Source: Shewanella fidelis ATCC BAA-318 (lineage in GTDB: Bacteria; Pseudomonadota; Gammaproteobacteria; Enterobacterales; Shewanellaceae). Taken from it: a stretch of 64,000 nucleotides of DNA. A program made the position numbers and the translations under genes. Positions within the stretch are counted from its first letter, which is position 1. Every line of letters begins with the position of its first letter. The stretch lies in contig NZ_JADX01000014.1 in NCBI RefSeq assembly GCF_000518605.1, positions 62,001-126,000 of the forward strand. The letters are read 5' to 3'. Under the pieces are notes generated by a model. The model ran no database searches. It worked only from the letters and a program-made list of their open reading frames with translations, and was not told the origin of the DNA. Below are positions 44,191 to 52,938 of this stretch, piece by piece.

Positions 44191-44511
44191 ATGAAGTCAA
44201 AACTAGTTGTGCTTATTGCCAGCCTATTACTTAGCTTTAATGCCTTTGCGATATCTTTACAGGACGCCAAAGCACAGGGCTTAGTTGGCGAGCAAATTAA
44301 TGGTTACCTTGGTGTCGTTAAAAACTCTGCTGAAGCCAAAGCAGTGGTAAGCTCGGTCAATGCCAAACGCAAATCCCATTATGAAAAGATCGCCAACAAG
44401 AATCAGATCTCTGTCAGCGACGTCGCGAAACTCGCAGCCGAAAAAGCGATCCAAGCGACCAAGAAAGGCCACTATATTCAAAACAGATCGGGCAACTGGG
44501 TTAAAAAGTAA
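44191..44511 (+). CDS. ydbL: YdbL-family periplasmic protein (DUF1318)
   Basis: This 106-residue exported protein has a signal peptide ending near LLLSFNAFA. It then carries the DUF1318 region (ISLQDAKAQGLVGEQINGYLG, AKAVVSSVNAKRKSHYEKIA) and a C-terminal YIQNRSGNWVKK. In E. coli YdbL is reported to tune the YdbH-YnbE complex. A TAGGAG lies before the ATG. Together with the two upstream genes it forms a three-gene envelope lipid-transport operon. Confidence 0.92.
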   Translation: MKSKLVVLIASLLLSFNAFAISLQDAKAQGLVGEQINGYLGVVKNSAEAKAVVSSVNAKRKSHYEKIANKNQISVSDVAKLAAEKAIQATKKGHYIQNRSGNWVKK

Positions 44512-44550
44512 GCCGATTTTATCTGCTTTTAACACTCACGCTCCATTTTA

Positions 44551-44591
44551 GTCATGTTGGCAGCTGTATCGATTTGGACTGCCAACATGAC
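44551..44591. repeat. Perfect 13-base inverted repeat after ydbL
   Basis: GTCATGTTGGCAG and CTGCCAACATGAC flank a 15-base loop, about 40 bases after the ydbL stop. There is no T-run. It could mark a factor-dependent 3' end, stabilise the mRNA, or bind a dimeric protein. Confidence 0.6.
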
Positions 44592-44684
44592 TCACGGTTT
44601 CGCTATCACCACAGTCCTACCCAGCTATTGAAACCCTAGCTAGACTCAGCTATTATCGCCATTTTCTTATCTAGTTGATTAATA

Positions 44685-44900
44685 ATGACAAAATATACAG
44701 AATACAAAGTTGTTCATATTGTTGAAGGTGGCTGTGGCACGATTTTTCTTGGTGCTAGCGGCCTACCAATCCAAAAAATCGAAGCCGAAATGAATAAGTA
44801 CGCTCAAGACGGTTGGCAGGTTGTTTTCCAAGTATTAGAGCAAAAGCGCTTCATGCTATTTTGGAAACGCGAAGCTGTCATACTGACCCTTGGGCGATAA
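44685..44900 (+). CDS. DUF4177-like small protein
   Basis: This 71-residue protein has the DUF4177 plan: an N-terminal strand (YTEYKVVHIVEGG), a helix (IQKIEAEMNKYAQDGWQVVFQ) and a C-terminal strand ending FWKREAVILTLGR. The GWQVVF block is the family hallmark. There is no signal peptide. The function is unknown. The yidD start lies 2 bases after its stop codon, so it is probably translationally coupled. Confidence 0.75.
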   Translation: MTKYTEYKVVHIVEGGCGTIFLGASGLPIQKIEAEMNKYAQDGWQVVFQVLEQKRFMLFWKREAVILTLGR

Positions 44901-44902
44901 GT

Positions 44903-45127
44903 TTGTTTAAGCAAATATCCCTCAAACTGATCCACCGCTACCAAGCTAGTGGTGGTTCAAAGAAGCTATTAAATATTGAGTGTAATTTCGAGCCTACCTG
45001 CTCAGAATATACCAAGCAGTGCATTATAAAATATGGTGCGCTTAAGGGCTGGCAACTTGGATTATCGCGTATTAAGCGCTGTAATCAGCCTGATCTTTGC
45101 CACAAAATATTTGACGAGGTGCCTTAG
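44903..45127 (+). CDS. yidD: Membrane protein insertion efficiency factor YidD
   Basis: This protein of about 74 residues assists the YidC/SecYEG membrane insertion route. It shows the YidD plan: ISLKLIHRYQ at the N-terminus, then CNFEPTCSEYTKQCIIKYGALKGWQLGLSRIKRC with the conserved cysteines (recognisable cores FEPTCSEY and LGLSRIKRC). The start is TTG at 44903, two bases after the stop of the upstream gene; no ATG or GTG fits. Coupled re-initiation would explain the weak ribosome-binding site. YidD usually sits between rnpA and yidC, so its place here, away from the replication origin cluster, is notable. Confidence 0.82.
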   Translation: MFKQISLKLIHRYQASGGSKKLLNIECNFEPTCSEYTKQCIIKYGALKGWQLGLSRIKRCNQPDLCHKIFDEVP

Positions 45128-45513
45128 TGCAGTACTTACAGCCATGGGATGAATTAGAAGACCAAGAAGAGCAATTGCGAAGCCGAGTCAACGCCTTAAC
45201 CACTGAACAGAGAAAAAACTATTACCGACAGCAAGCGGCTCAGCTTAAAGATCCTGATACTTATGCCTCTCTAAACTGGTTATTTTTAGGCGGTTTTCAT
45301 CATCTCTACTTAAAAAAATATCGTTTATTCGCCATTGAGCTCAGCTGTTTAATCATAGCAATTATCGGCCTATGTCTGGGTTTCTACTATGCAGGGTATT
45401 TACTGATTGCCATTGCCATTTTCGAATTACCACAACTATTTTTCTCACAAAAAATCGCGCGGCAATATAACTATCAGGTTTCATCTGAATTATTAAAAAA
45501 GATAATGTCATAG
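45127..45513 (+). CDS. TM2-like membrane protein
   Basis: This 128-residue protein has a soluble helical N-terminal third (DELEDQEEQLRSRVNALTTEQRKNYYRQ, coiled-coil-prone). A TM2-like pair of membrane spans follows (NWLFLGGFHHLYLKKYRLFAIEL, then LIIAIIGLCLGFYYAGYLLIAIAIF). The GGFHHLYL segment resembles the G-x-x-G-x-H-x-x-Y linker of TM2 proteins. The GTG start shares one base with the yidD stop codon, so it is coupled to yidD. The function is unknown. Confidence 0.7.
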   Translation: MQYLQPWDELEDQEEQLRSRVNALTTEQRKNYYRQQAAQLKDPDTYASLNWLFLGGFHHLYLKKYRLFAIELSCLIIAIIGLCLGFYYAGYLLIAIAIFELPQLFFSQKIARQYNYQVSSELLKKIMS

Positions 45514-45608
45514 CAATCATTAATGCGTAAGTTCAATTCGTTAGAGAGCAGCTTAACTTTCTAGCATTAACATGAAACATCGCTCAAATCAGTTCAAAGG
45601 AGAGAACC

Positions 45609-46052
45609 GTGAAATTACTTACCGTCGCAGGGACATGCACCGCATTAGCCTCAGTCACTCACCTGATGATTATAGTTGGAGGTGGCAACTGGTATCGTTT
45701 CTTTGGCGCAGGCGAACAAATGGCGACAATGCAAGAACAAGGTTCATCTTACCCTGCAATGGTAACATTCGTCATCGCTTGTATTCTGGCTTTATGGAGT
45801 TTATATGCATTCTCTGGCGCAAAACTCATTGCCAAACTGCCCTTTACCAAATCTGTATTAACTATCATAAGCTTAATATTTCTAGCCCGAGGCTTATTAG
45901 CTATTCCTGTTGTTATACTGGCAGACTCACCTTATATGGCAGAACTAGCAAGTAACATGGATTTTATGATTATATCCTCGCTAATTTGCCTAATAATCGG
46001 CAGCTGCTACGCACTAGGCACCTATCAATTAATGCGTGAAGTAAATAGTTGA
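45609..46052 (+). CDS. Four-span membrane protein of unknown function
   Basis: This 147-residue protein has four hydrophobic spans: LLTVAGTCTALASVTHLMIIVGG, YPAMVTFVIACILALWSLYAF, VLTIISLIFLARGLLAIPVVIL and FMIISSLICLIIGSCYALGTY. A short conserved-looking loop, GGGNWYRFFGAGEQMA, follows the first span. I do not recognise the family. A GTG start at 45609 with AAAGGAG upstream is clear. The gene is on the same strand as yidD and about 95 bases after the TM2-like gene. Confidence 0.65.
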   Translation: MKLLTVAGTCTALASVTHLMIIVGGGNWYRFFGAGEQMATMQEQGSSYPAMVTFVIACILALWSLYAFSGAKLIAKLPFTKSVLTIISLIFLARGLLAIPVVILADSPYMAELASNMDFMIISSLICLIIGSCYALGTYQLMREVNS

Positions 46053-46171
46053 TAAGCAGCATGAACCCGTTCACTTTTGCGTTACATTAGAATATGTTGA
46101 ATGACTAACAAAGACTACGTCAACCAAGAGCTGCAAAAACACAAAACATAACAATAGAAGGATAATGTTAC

Positions 46172-46576
46172 ATGGAGTTTATCGAGCCCTACAAAATTAC
46201 CGTATTAGTACTCGGGTTAAGCGGAATTTTATTTTGGTTGCAACTGGTTATCGTTGATATATTAGGGATTAAAGCTAAGCACACTCCAGGGTTTGCCATT
46301 GCGCAAGATCATCAGCAACTGCTGTTTAGAGCAAATCGAACACTGGCTAATAGTAATGAAAGCGTTGGTATTTTATTATTACTGGTGACATTCGCCATAC
46401 TCTCTAATGCCAATCCAACTTGGTTAAATAATGCAGCAATGGCGTATTTTATCGGCCGAGCCAGCCATATGCTATTTTACTATTTCAATATAAAACTAAT
46501 GCGCAGTATTGCTTTTGCTGTGAGTTTAATTGCATTACTGCTGATGTTTATTGCAGGTTTAATGAGTTACAGCTAA
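46172..46576 (+). CDS. MAPEG-family membrane protein
   Basis: This 134-residue protein with four spans matches the MAPEG family, small membrane proteins of eicosanoid and glutathione metabolism. Visible blocks are the first span (VLVLGLSGILFWLQLVIV) and RANRTLANSNESVGILLLLVTFAIL (about residues 50-74), whose RANRTLANSNE core is diagnostic. AYFIGRASHMLFYYFNI follows. Bacterial members lack a known substrate. AAGGA lies before the ATG. Confidence 0.82.
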   Translation: MEFIEPYKITVLVLGLSGILFWLQLVIVDILGIKAKHTPGFAIAQDHQQLLFRANRTLANSNESVGILLLLVTFAILSNANPTWLNNAAMAYFIGRASHMLFYYFNIKLMRSIAFAVSLIALLLMFIAGLMSYS

Positions 46577-46601
46577 AACAGGCCCTTAAACAAGTGATAG
46601 A

Positions 46602-47171
46602 TTAAAGCTTATTAAAATCTCTATCGAGCAAGGCGTCGAGTAATAATTCACCTTGCTCATTAACCCTAAACTCGCCGTATTTAGCCCATTCAAAACGTTC
46701 AGCCTGCCCCTCTTCGAAGAAAAATGCATTGCTGGCAAACTTTATCCTGTTATTACGCAGTCGGTACTGGATCTTAATGAATTCATTATTATCAATTGAG
46801 GTATTTGAAGCAGGTTTATCATCAACTGCAACTAAGCTCGCCACTTGATTATTATCAAGGCTTACCTTTATAAAACCCGCCTTATTATTGCTTTGCATTA
46901 GCTTTGAAATATCAGCGGCTATTGCGTAGTTCAGCACCATATAGTCCCCTTGCATTAACGACCGCGGGTCTATCGGAGCCAAGGTTAACCGCACAACCTT
47001 GCCATTGGCTAAATGCTGCTCTTTCTGAAAAATATCCCAATTAACCAACACCAGCAGAACTAACACTGTGGCGACAACAAGGTAAATTGGCCACATAACG
47101 GTTAGCTTACTGTTTTTAATATTGCGCTTGGTCATACTGTTACCTAGTTCTGAAGAGTTCTTGTGCACCAT
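46602..47171 (-). CDS. GDYXXLXY-motif membrane-anchored protein
   Basis: This protein of up to 189 residues has one N-terminal membrane span (VMWPIYLVVATVLVLLVLVNWDIF). A periplasmic domain follows, carrying the motif GDYMVLNY (about residues 74-81) that names the family and a late FEEGQAERFEWAKYGEFRV block. The gene starts immediately after the stop of the DUF4401 gene and is the last of a three-gene leftward operon (DUF2157, DUF4401, GDYXXLXY). This trio recurs across bacteria, but its joint role is not established. ATG at 47171 or an internal ATG at 47135, which has AGGT upstream, could be the start. Confidence 0.8.
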   Translation of the reverse strand: MVHKNSSELGNSMTKRNIKNSKLTVMWPIYLVVATVLVLLVLVNWDIFQKEQHLANGKVVRLTLAPIDPRSLMQGDYMVLNYAIAADISKLMQSNNKAGFIKVSLDNNQVASLVAVDDKPASNTSIDNNEFIKIQYRLRNNRIKFASNAFFFEEGQAERFEWAKYGEFRVNEQGELLLDALLDRDFNKL

Positions 47172-48347
47172 TTACACAGTTTTTTCATTGTTGTGGGGCA
47201 TTTTTGTTAGCGCCCATTTTACCAACAATAACACCACGCCTAGGGCAACTAACCCTATAGACTTGTCTAACAAAGGCTGTTGTAAGCTGTAATAATACCA
47301 ACTGATGAAGCTAAAAACCCCGATAACTCCTAAGGTAAACAACAGTTTTTCTGCCACATAAAATCCGACAATTAAGATTAACAATGCAGTTAGTAACCCC
47401 TTCATTTCAATAGACAATAATGCCACTAGCGCCAGCGCTATTAAGCAAAAAAGGCCTTGTTTGCTCAAGAATGGGATCTCAAGGGATTTAAGAATATGGT
47501 AGATCACAACTCCGGCAATCAATAAAGCAGAAACAACAGCGATGATATTTGAATTGGACGACACAGTAGTTAATTCACTGATCCGCTCAAAATCACTGTG
47601 TTGCATTAACAGCGGAATTTGCACTAGCACTAAGCATACGGCTAGCATGTAACCTAACCCATGCAATTTTGCAAAGTGGCGGTTAAATTTGCCTAAGTTA
47701 AGCCATATTGCACTGTAGGCAACGCAAAGAACTGGCGCAACAAACTCAAGCCAATCCAGTTCATAAGCAATCGCGGCACCACAGACTAATAACAAGAAGC
47801 TGACAATGACTTGATGGCTATAATGCTCAATGACAAGCCAATTGATAAAGAGTATTAGCGCCACACAAAAATGCCAATAAACACCGGTATTGGGCTCAAA
47901 CCACGCGGTTAAACCGTAAGCTAAAGACATTAAGCCACACAAATTAATAGATAATGCCAGTTGATTAGCAAACAACTGTGAATGCACATTAGTGCGGTAA
48001 ATCATTATCGCTATCAGGTTATAAATAACACCTATGACAAACGCAAAGCCTGTATCCAGTTCGTCATATACAAGACCAAAGAAGGTAATGGTAAACCCCA
48101 AAATAAACAATGATGCAATCCAAGCCCCCACTGACTGCATAAATTGGATATACCAAGGGCTTTTCACCTCAGTCTCAATAGTTGCTGAGGGCTCATACCT
48201 TTCCACATTCACTTTTGACTCTGTAGCTAAAACACTGCTCTGCCGCTCTATGTTAATAAGTTCATCATTAGCTAACTTAGTCCATAGCGCGGCTTCAGCT
48301 TGCTGTTCTGGCTGACTAAATCGTCCTTGCAAAAGCGTATTTAGCAT
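47172..48347 (-). CDS. DUF4401-family polytopic membrane protein
   Basis: This 391-residue membrane protein begins with a soluble region of about 65 residues (GRFSQPEQQAEAALWTKLAND). About ten hydrophobic segments follow, such as SLFILGFTITFFGLVY and VVSALLIAGVVIYHIL. DUF4401 is the family I recall for proteins in this position, next to a DUF2157 protein. The start overlaps the end of the upstream gene by 7 bases, and the stop abuts the next start, so the three genes are translationally coupled. The function is unknown. The role of a channel or scaffold has been proposed for such pairs only by analogy. Confidence 0.72.
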   Translation of the reverse strand: MLNTLLQGRFSQPEQQAEAALWTKLANDELINIERQSSVLATESKVNVERYEPSATIETEVKSPWYIQFMQSVGAWIASLFILGFTITFFGLVYDELDTGFAFVIGVIYNLIAIMIYRTNVHSQLFANQLALSINLCGLMSLAYGLTAWFEPNTGVYWHFCVALILFINWLVIEHYSHQVIVSFLLLVCGAAIAYELDWLEFVAPVLCVAYSAIWLNLGKFNRHFAKLHGLGYMLAVCLVLVQIPLLMQHSDFERISELTTVSSNSNIIAVVSALLIAGVVIYHILKSLEIPFLSKQGLFCLIALALVALLSIEMKGLLTALLILIVGFYVAEKLLFTLGVIGVFSFISWYYYSLQQPLLDKSIGLVALGVVLLLVKWALTKMPHNNEKTV

Positions 48348-49393
48348 GATGCTTGCGCTCCTTTACTGAAGACTTTATGACGCTGCTTAAGCCACAGCGT
48401 TATACCCGTTGTGGAACCTATAATGCTGAACCCAACCAAAAAGAACATGGAAACTAAATCACTACTCTCCACAGCCACTCGAATAAATAGGCAATTAACC
48501 ACTGTCACTAAGCTGTAGCCACCAATTGCAAGAGGGAAAATATCTTTTAGTTTATAGTTATAAAGCAAATAACCCAGACAGATTAATGCTGTATAAACAA
48601 TAAGCCACAAGCCTGTAGCTTCATCAAACAGTGCTTCTATTGACAACATGGTAATGGCAGCGAGCGCAGCTAATATGGTCAGTTGCTGCAATAGCGGTAG
48701 ATTAAATCTGGCTTTCAATACTAAGTCTGTTGTAAAAAATCGACCGTTAAGCAGGCAACAAGCGAGATGTAAACAGAGGTTAAGCGCAAATAACACGGCC
48801 ACCATAGTCGATGAGCCAAACAACAGCTCCATCGAACCTGGAAAAGTTTGAAAGTACAGCACTAGCGCTAAGTTAACTAATCCTGCCAGCAGCAACCATA
48901 ACAACTCATTACCAGACACAAATGCCAGCGGCAAAATAAACAGTGACCAAATAGCAAACAACTGCCAAGGATCTGCTCCAGTTTGATAGGTTTGACCAAC
49001 CAAGGCTAACAAACTACCAATAATTAATGCCGATATAAGTAATATTGCATTAGCCGAGGTAAACCCAAAACCATGATGATCTCCTGCGCGTATCGCTCGA
49101 CGACGCACAATGACATAAGCGGTTATAGAACACAGCAGTAGGATTTCTACCAAGGCAAAACGTGCAAACGCTCCCATGGTTTGCCAATTGGCTGCGACAA
49201 AAAACACAATACCAGAGCCGAGTAGTAATCCTCCGAGCCAATTGAGTAATAAGCTTATCAGCGCAGACCATTGGTTAGCCGTTGCAATATTGGTTTGTGA
49301 CTCTTGCGCCGTTTCTAGTGCTTTAGGTAAACAATCTTCAGTTATCAGTCCTTGCTCAAACCAGCGTAATACTGTCGATTTTAAATTTTTCAC
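48341..49393 (-). CDS. DUF2157-family polytopic membrane protein
   Basis: This 350-residue protein has an N-terminal soluble segment of about 60 residues (LRWFEQGLITEDCLPKALETA, a two-helix unit found in DUF2157). Ten or so membrane spans follow, including GGLLLGSGIVFFVAANW (about residues 54-70), the motif block of this family. GTG at 49393 is the start, with a weak GGAT upstream. It is the first gene of the three-gene leftward operon. The joint function of DUF2157, DUF4401 and GDYXXLXY proteins is unknown. Confidence 0.8.
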   Translation of the reverse strand: MKNLKSTVLRWFEQGLITEDCLPKALETAQESQTNIATANQWSALISLLLNWLGGLLLGSGIVFFVAANWQTMGAFARFALVEILLLCSITAYVIVRRRAIRAGDHHGFGFTSANAILLISALIIGSLLALVGQTYQTGADPWQLFAIWSLFILPLAFVSGNELLWLLLAGLVNLALVLYFQTFPGSMELLFGSSTMVAVLFALNLCLHLACCLLNGRFFTTDLVLKARFNLPLLQQLTILAALAAITMLSIEALFDEATGLWLIVYTALICLGYLLYNYKLKDIFPLAIGGYSLVTVVNCLFIRVAVESSDLVSMFFLVGFSIIGSTTGITLWLKQRHKVFSKGAQASC

Positions 49394-49535
49394 AGGTTAC
49401 ATCCGTTAACTATCAGCATATTACAGCGAATTATCCTAATAGTACCTGCTAGCGTGCTACGAACAAAGGCAAATAATACCTATAATCCCCCCAACTCGAT
49501 TGTTGCAAGCTGAATTCAATTGTGAACGTCACCTA

Positions 49536-49571
49536 AAACGCAAAAGGATACACTAGGTACCCTTTTCGTTT
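49536..49571. terminator. Hairpin after the AI-2E-family gene
   Basis: AAACGCAAAAGG(A)TAC and GTA(C)CCTTTTCGTTT arms pair with minor bulges, just past the leftward gene that ends at 49600. Confidence 0.5.
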
Positions 49572-49599
49572 ACGCGCCACAATATGGTTTTATCTGTAA

Positions 49600-50733
49600 T
49601 TAGTCTTCTACTGGCACACTGGCTAAGTTATCTTCAGCCCCTTGCTCTACCTTTGCATTTTGTTGCTCTTCAGTTTTCAACCAAGTCATGAATAACTCGT
49701 ACCAAATTGCCAAAACAACTGCGCCAAGGAAAAGCCCTATGATCCCAGCCGTCAGCATGCCACCAATGGCACCGATAAGAATAACCGGCATAGGCACATC
49801 AACGCCGCGCCCCATCAACATTGGCTTTAACACACTATCAGACACACCTGCCACCAATACCCAAACGGTAAAAATAGTGGCAGGTGTGGAGTCATGAGTT
49901 GAAAACACATAAAAAATCAGCGGTAATACTACGATTAACGGTGGTAACTGAGCGATCCCTAGAATAAAAATAATAAAGGTAAATAACCCTGCAGCAGGAA
50001 TGCTAAAAGTAAATAACGCAGAACCGATCAAGATCGACTGAATAAATGCCACACCAACAACACCGAGTAATACGCTACGAATGGTTGCAGCGGTTAAGCT
50101 CGCCCACTCTTCACCATGGCTACCCGCAACCTTTACAGCAACTGTTTTAACTGCGGCAGCGGACTTTTCAGCGTGGGCCATAAAGCCACCGGCTATAGCC
50201 AGAGAAATAATAAACATCACCAAGGTGCCTAAACTACTGCCAAGCATTGCTGCTGAAGCTGTCACTGCTGATTTAATTTGTGGCAGAAAATGCATAACGG
50301 CTTTTTCAAGATTGGTGGCAAACAGCGCCCACACTTCATATAACTGTCCACCGACTAGCGGGATATCGGCGATTTTCTGAGTGGGGCCGGGAATATCTAC
50401 CTCACCCGATTGAAGTACTTCAATGGAGTGCGAGATACCTTCAAATATTGAACTGGTAACAATCCAAAACGGTGCGATTAGCAAAGTGATCCCAGCAAAA
50501 GCGAGTATGGTTGCAGCCAATCCTCGCCGGCCTTTCAACGCTCGCTCAAGTTTTTGTGTCATAGGCATTAGCGCAACCGCAATAATCGCTCCCCACAGCA
50601 CAGGAATAACAAATGGCTTAATAATATCAAACGTCCACACAACCAGTATAAAAAGTAAGCCAATTCGTATCGCCGACTCCATCATATTATTGATGAACAA
50701 TTTGCTTTGATTATGTTGCATCGGGTTTTCCAT
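49600..50733 (-). CDS. AI-2E-family transporter (YdiK/PerM-like)
   Basis: This 377-residue membrane protein of the AI-2E (PerM) family has about seven to eight spans. Conserved blocks are FDIIKPFVIPVLWGAIIAVALMPM near the N-terminus, FIIFILGIAQLPPLIVVLPLIFYVF (about 238-262) and DSVLKPMLMGRGVDVPMPVILIG (about 294-316). The family contains autoinducer-2 exporters and Na+/H+ antiporters; the substrate is not known here. AGGAAGAG lies before the ATG. A potassium-channel gene ends at its far side, 10 bases upstream, on the same strand, so the two are probably co-transcribed. Confidence 0.88.
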   Translation of the reverse strand: MENPMQHNQSKLFINNMMESAIRIGLLFILVVWTFDIIKPFVIPVLWGAIIAVALMPMTQKLERALKGRRGLAATILAFAGITLLIAPFWIVTSSIFEGISHSIEVLQSGEVDIPGPTQKIADIPLVGGQLYEVWALFATNLEKAVMHFLPQIKSAVTASAAMLGSSLGTLVMFIISLAIAGGFMAHAEKSAAAVKTVAVKVAGSHGEEWASLTAATIRSVLLGVVGVAFIQSILIGSALFTFSIPAAGLFTFIIFILGIAQLPPLIVVLPLIFYVFSTHDSTPATIFTVWVLVAGVSDSVLKPMLMGRGVDVPMPVILIGAIGGMLTAGIIGLFLGAVVLAIWYELFMTWLKTEEQQNAKVEQGAEDNLASVPVED

Positions 50734-50743
50734 AGTACTCTTC

Positions 50744-51412
50744 CTATTGGGTTTCCTTTTGAGCCAGTCCTGCGCTCACCAAACTTGCAACGACAATTGC
50801 CATATAAAATACACCGGCAATTGCCTCCATATAAACTGCGACTTGAGCGAAAGGCGTATTGGGGCTGATATCACCATAACCAAGGGTTGTCAGGGTGACA
50901 AAACTAAAATACGCCATTTGCGAAAAATTCTGCCCCCATGCACTCTGTTCTATTCCGCTAAAAGCATTAGGAGAAAGTGCCAAAATAAGCAGATACACCA
51001 ATGCCCACATCAATCCTAGTAATAGAAATAAAGCTATAGAACCAACGATTTTGTTACCATTGACCGAACCTGAAAACAAAATCTGCCTTGCAATGGATCT
51101 GAAGGTACCCCAAAAAAAGGCAAACATCAGCCCAAGCATTAATAGGTCAATATGGGCAATATCTGTGTAGCGTTTAAGCACTGCTGCAATCAACCAGATC
51201 ACTATGAGTGCCTGCATAAAGCGCTTCCAACTTTTATCGATCCCGAGACTGACCACGCAAACTAAAAAGGTCGCTGCAATTGTCCCTTCTAGAAATGTTT
51301 CAAGCATGCCATCTGCGACAGATTTTACTAACGATGCACTGAGCAGCAGAACCACAAGCGCTGCTGTCATATAGTAAAAGTTATTCTGTTTAGTGATCTT
51401 TCTTTGCAACAA
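50744..51412 (-). CDS. Two-transmembrane-pore potassium channel family protein
   Basis: This protein of about 222 residues has several N-terminal spans and ends in a pore module. The selectivity filter TTLGYGDISP (recognisable as TLGYGD) lies in FSFVTLTTLGYGDISPNTPF, followed by a final inner helix (GVFYMAIVVASLVSAG). Pore, filter and inner helix match potassium channels, but no RCK/TrkA-N regulatory domain follows. TTG at 51412 is preferred because AAGGAG lies 5 bases upstream; a longer in-frame extension to 51472 has no such signal. It probably shares an operon with the AI-2E-family gene 10 bases downstream. Confidence 0.82.
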   Translation of the reverse strand: MLQRKITKQNNFYYMTAALVVLLLSASLVKSVADGMLETFLEGTIAATFLVCVVSLGIDKSWKRFMQALIVIWLIAAVLKRYTDIAHIDLLMLGLMFAFFWGTFRSIARQILFSGSVNGNKIVGSIALFLLLGLMWALVYLLILALSPNAFSGIEQSAWGQNFSQMAYFSFVTLTTLGYGDISPNTPFAQVAVYMEAIAGVFYMAIVVASLVSAGLAQKETQ

Positions 51413-51565
51413 CTGGCTCCTTGCTTGTTTTATGCAGATAGCAATCAATAACTTCTGCGCGAATGCTTCCAATACAATAGCTTAGTTTATCGCCAACTGC
51501 TGATTTTTTTAACTATTATGAGTAAAACTGCACTACCAAAACAATCAAACTGTTGCCGAAAAAAA

Positions 51566-51590
51566 TAACCCGCAACAAGGTTGCGGGTTA
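51566..51590 (-). terminator. Terminator of the three-adaptor ABC exporter operon
   Basis: A perfect 11-base stem (TAACCCGCAAC / GTTGCGGGTTA) with a 3-base loop is followed leftward by a run of T residues. It is positioned after the permease gene that ends the operon. Confidence 0.88.
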
Positions 51591-51621
51591 CTCTGGCTAT
51601 ACGATAGCGATAATTGACAAA

Positions 51622-52938
51622 TCAATCTCGCTGCAAAGCGATTATCGGATCTAACTTAGCTGCTTTATTTGCTGGGTATAAGCCAAAACCTACGCCGATT
51701 GTCATGCAAACACCAAGTGACAATAAAATCGCAAACGGTGACCAAGCGACTGGCCAACCGGCAGCTGATGAAATCACTAACGCCAGCAATAATCCGACGC
51801 CAATACCGATAATGCCTCCCGTTGCCGAAATAGCGATACTCTCAATTAAAAACTGACGTGCTATATCTTTACGTTTTGCGCCTAACGCTCTCAGTAGGCC
51901 AATTTCGCCTGTACGCTCTAATATGGTAGCGAGCATGATATTCATAATGCCAATGCCCCCCACCAAGAGAGAAATACCCGCAACACAGGCCATAACAATA
52001 TTAAAGATCTGTTGTGTCTTTTGATGCTGAGCCAGTAAATCCGCGGGGACTACGACATCGAAGTCTTTTTCACCGCCATGACGGCGGTTAAGCAAATGCT
52101 GTAAACTTTTCGCAGCCAACGACGGCTCTACACCATCTGCAAGTGCCAATTTAAATGCATCTAACTCACTCTCCAAACTAGCAAACTGCATTTTCTTTAG
52201 CGCTGTAGTCAGTGGAATAAATACTTGGTTGCGTTCGCCCCCCAGTTTAACTCCTTGAATAGTTGATTTACTGCCCTCTTTTTCAGATAACACACCCACA
52301 ACGGTAAACCATTGATGGTTAACTTTAATCAAGCTATTAATTGCGCCACCTTGGGGAAACAAACTTCTAGCAGCCTCAGGGCCTAGCACGGCAACTTGCT
52401 GATAATAAAGTTCATCGCTATCAAGTAATGTGCGCCCCTCACCTAAGGGTAAAGAGCTCAACTCGAAATAACTTGGCGTCACTCCGACAACTTGTGCATC
52501 ACTGCGCCCTTTTAAACTAAACAAGCTAAACACTTTAACGTTTTTCTCTGCGCTCCAGTTTTCAACAAACGGTAAAGTATCGCGAGCACTTTCAATATCC
52601 CTGAGACTCAAGCCAATACTATGTTCTCGAATTGACTTTAACGCCTCTCCATCTGCAGGGCGATCGTTGACCACTAGGTTTTTAACCCCCATAGACTCAA
52701 TCATCTTCAATGCTTCTCGCTCTGCGCCTTCACCCACACTGAGCATAGCAATAACCGCCCCTACACCAAAAATCATTCCTAGTAAGGTAAGTGAGGTACG
52801 TAACTTATGATGACGCATCTCATCAAAAGCCTGCTTAATTCCTTCCCAGTACACCCCTATCGTTCGCTTAGATTGTTGAGTATTAGTCTTCTGCGCAATT
52901 GCTTGGCTTAAGTCCACAGCCTTGGTGTTTCTGGTCAT
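51622..52938 (-). CDS. MacB-type ABC transporter permease
   Basis: This 438-residue permease of the MacB/FtsX family lacks a fused ATPase. The N-terminal cytosolic lead (FDEMRHHKLRTSLTLLGMIFGVGAVIAMLSVGEGAE) contains the first membrane span. A large periplasmic domain (about residues 80-310) and three C-terminal spans follow (IFNIVMACVAGISLLVGGIGIMNIML, ILERTGEIGLLRALGAKRKDI, GIGVGLLLALVISSAAG). ERTGEIGLLRALGA is the coupling-helix signature. Such permeases work mechanically on periplasmic substrates or lipoproteins. It is the last gene of the operon, overlapping the adaptor before it by 4 bases (ATGA). Confidence 0.9.
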   Translation of the reverse strand: MTRNTKAVDLSQAIAQKTNTQQSKRTIGVYWEGIKQAFDEMRHHKLRTSLTLLGMIFGVGAVIAMLSVGEGAEREALKMIESMGVKNLVVNDRPADGEALKSIREHSIGLSLRDIESARDTLPFVENWSAEKNVKVFSLFSLKGRSDAQVVGVTPSYFELSSLPLGEGRTLLDSDELYYQQVAVLGPEAARSLFPQGGAINSLIKVNHQWFTVVGVLSEKEGSKSTIQGVKLGGERNQVFIPLTTALKKMQFASLESELDAFKLALADGVEPSLAAKSLQHLLNRRHGGEKDFDVVVPADLLAQHQKTQQIFNIVMACVAGISLLVGGIGIMNIMLATILERTGEIGLLRALGAKRKDIARQFLIESIAISATGGIIGIGVGLLLALVISSAAGWPVAWSPFAILLSLGVCMTIGVGFGLYPANKAAKLDPIIALQRD

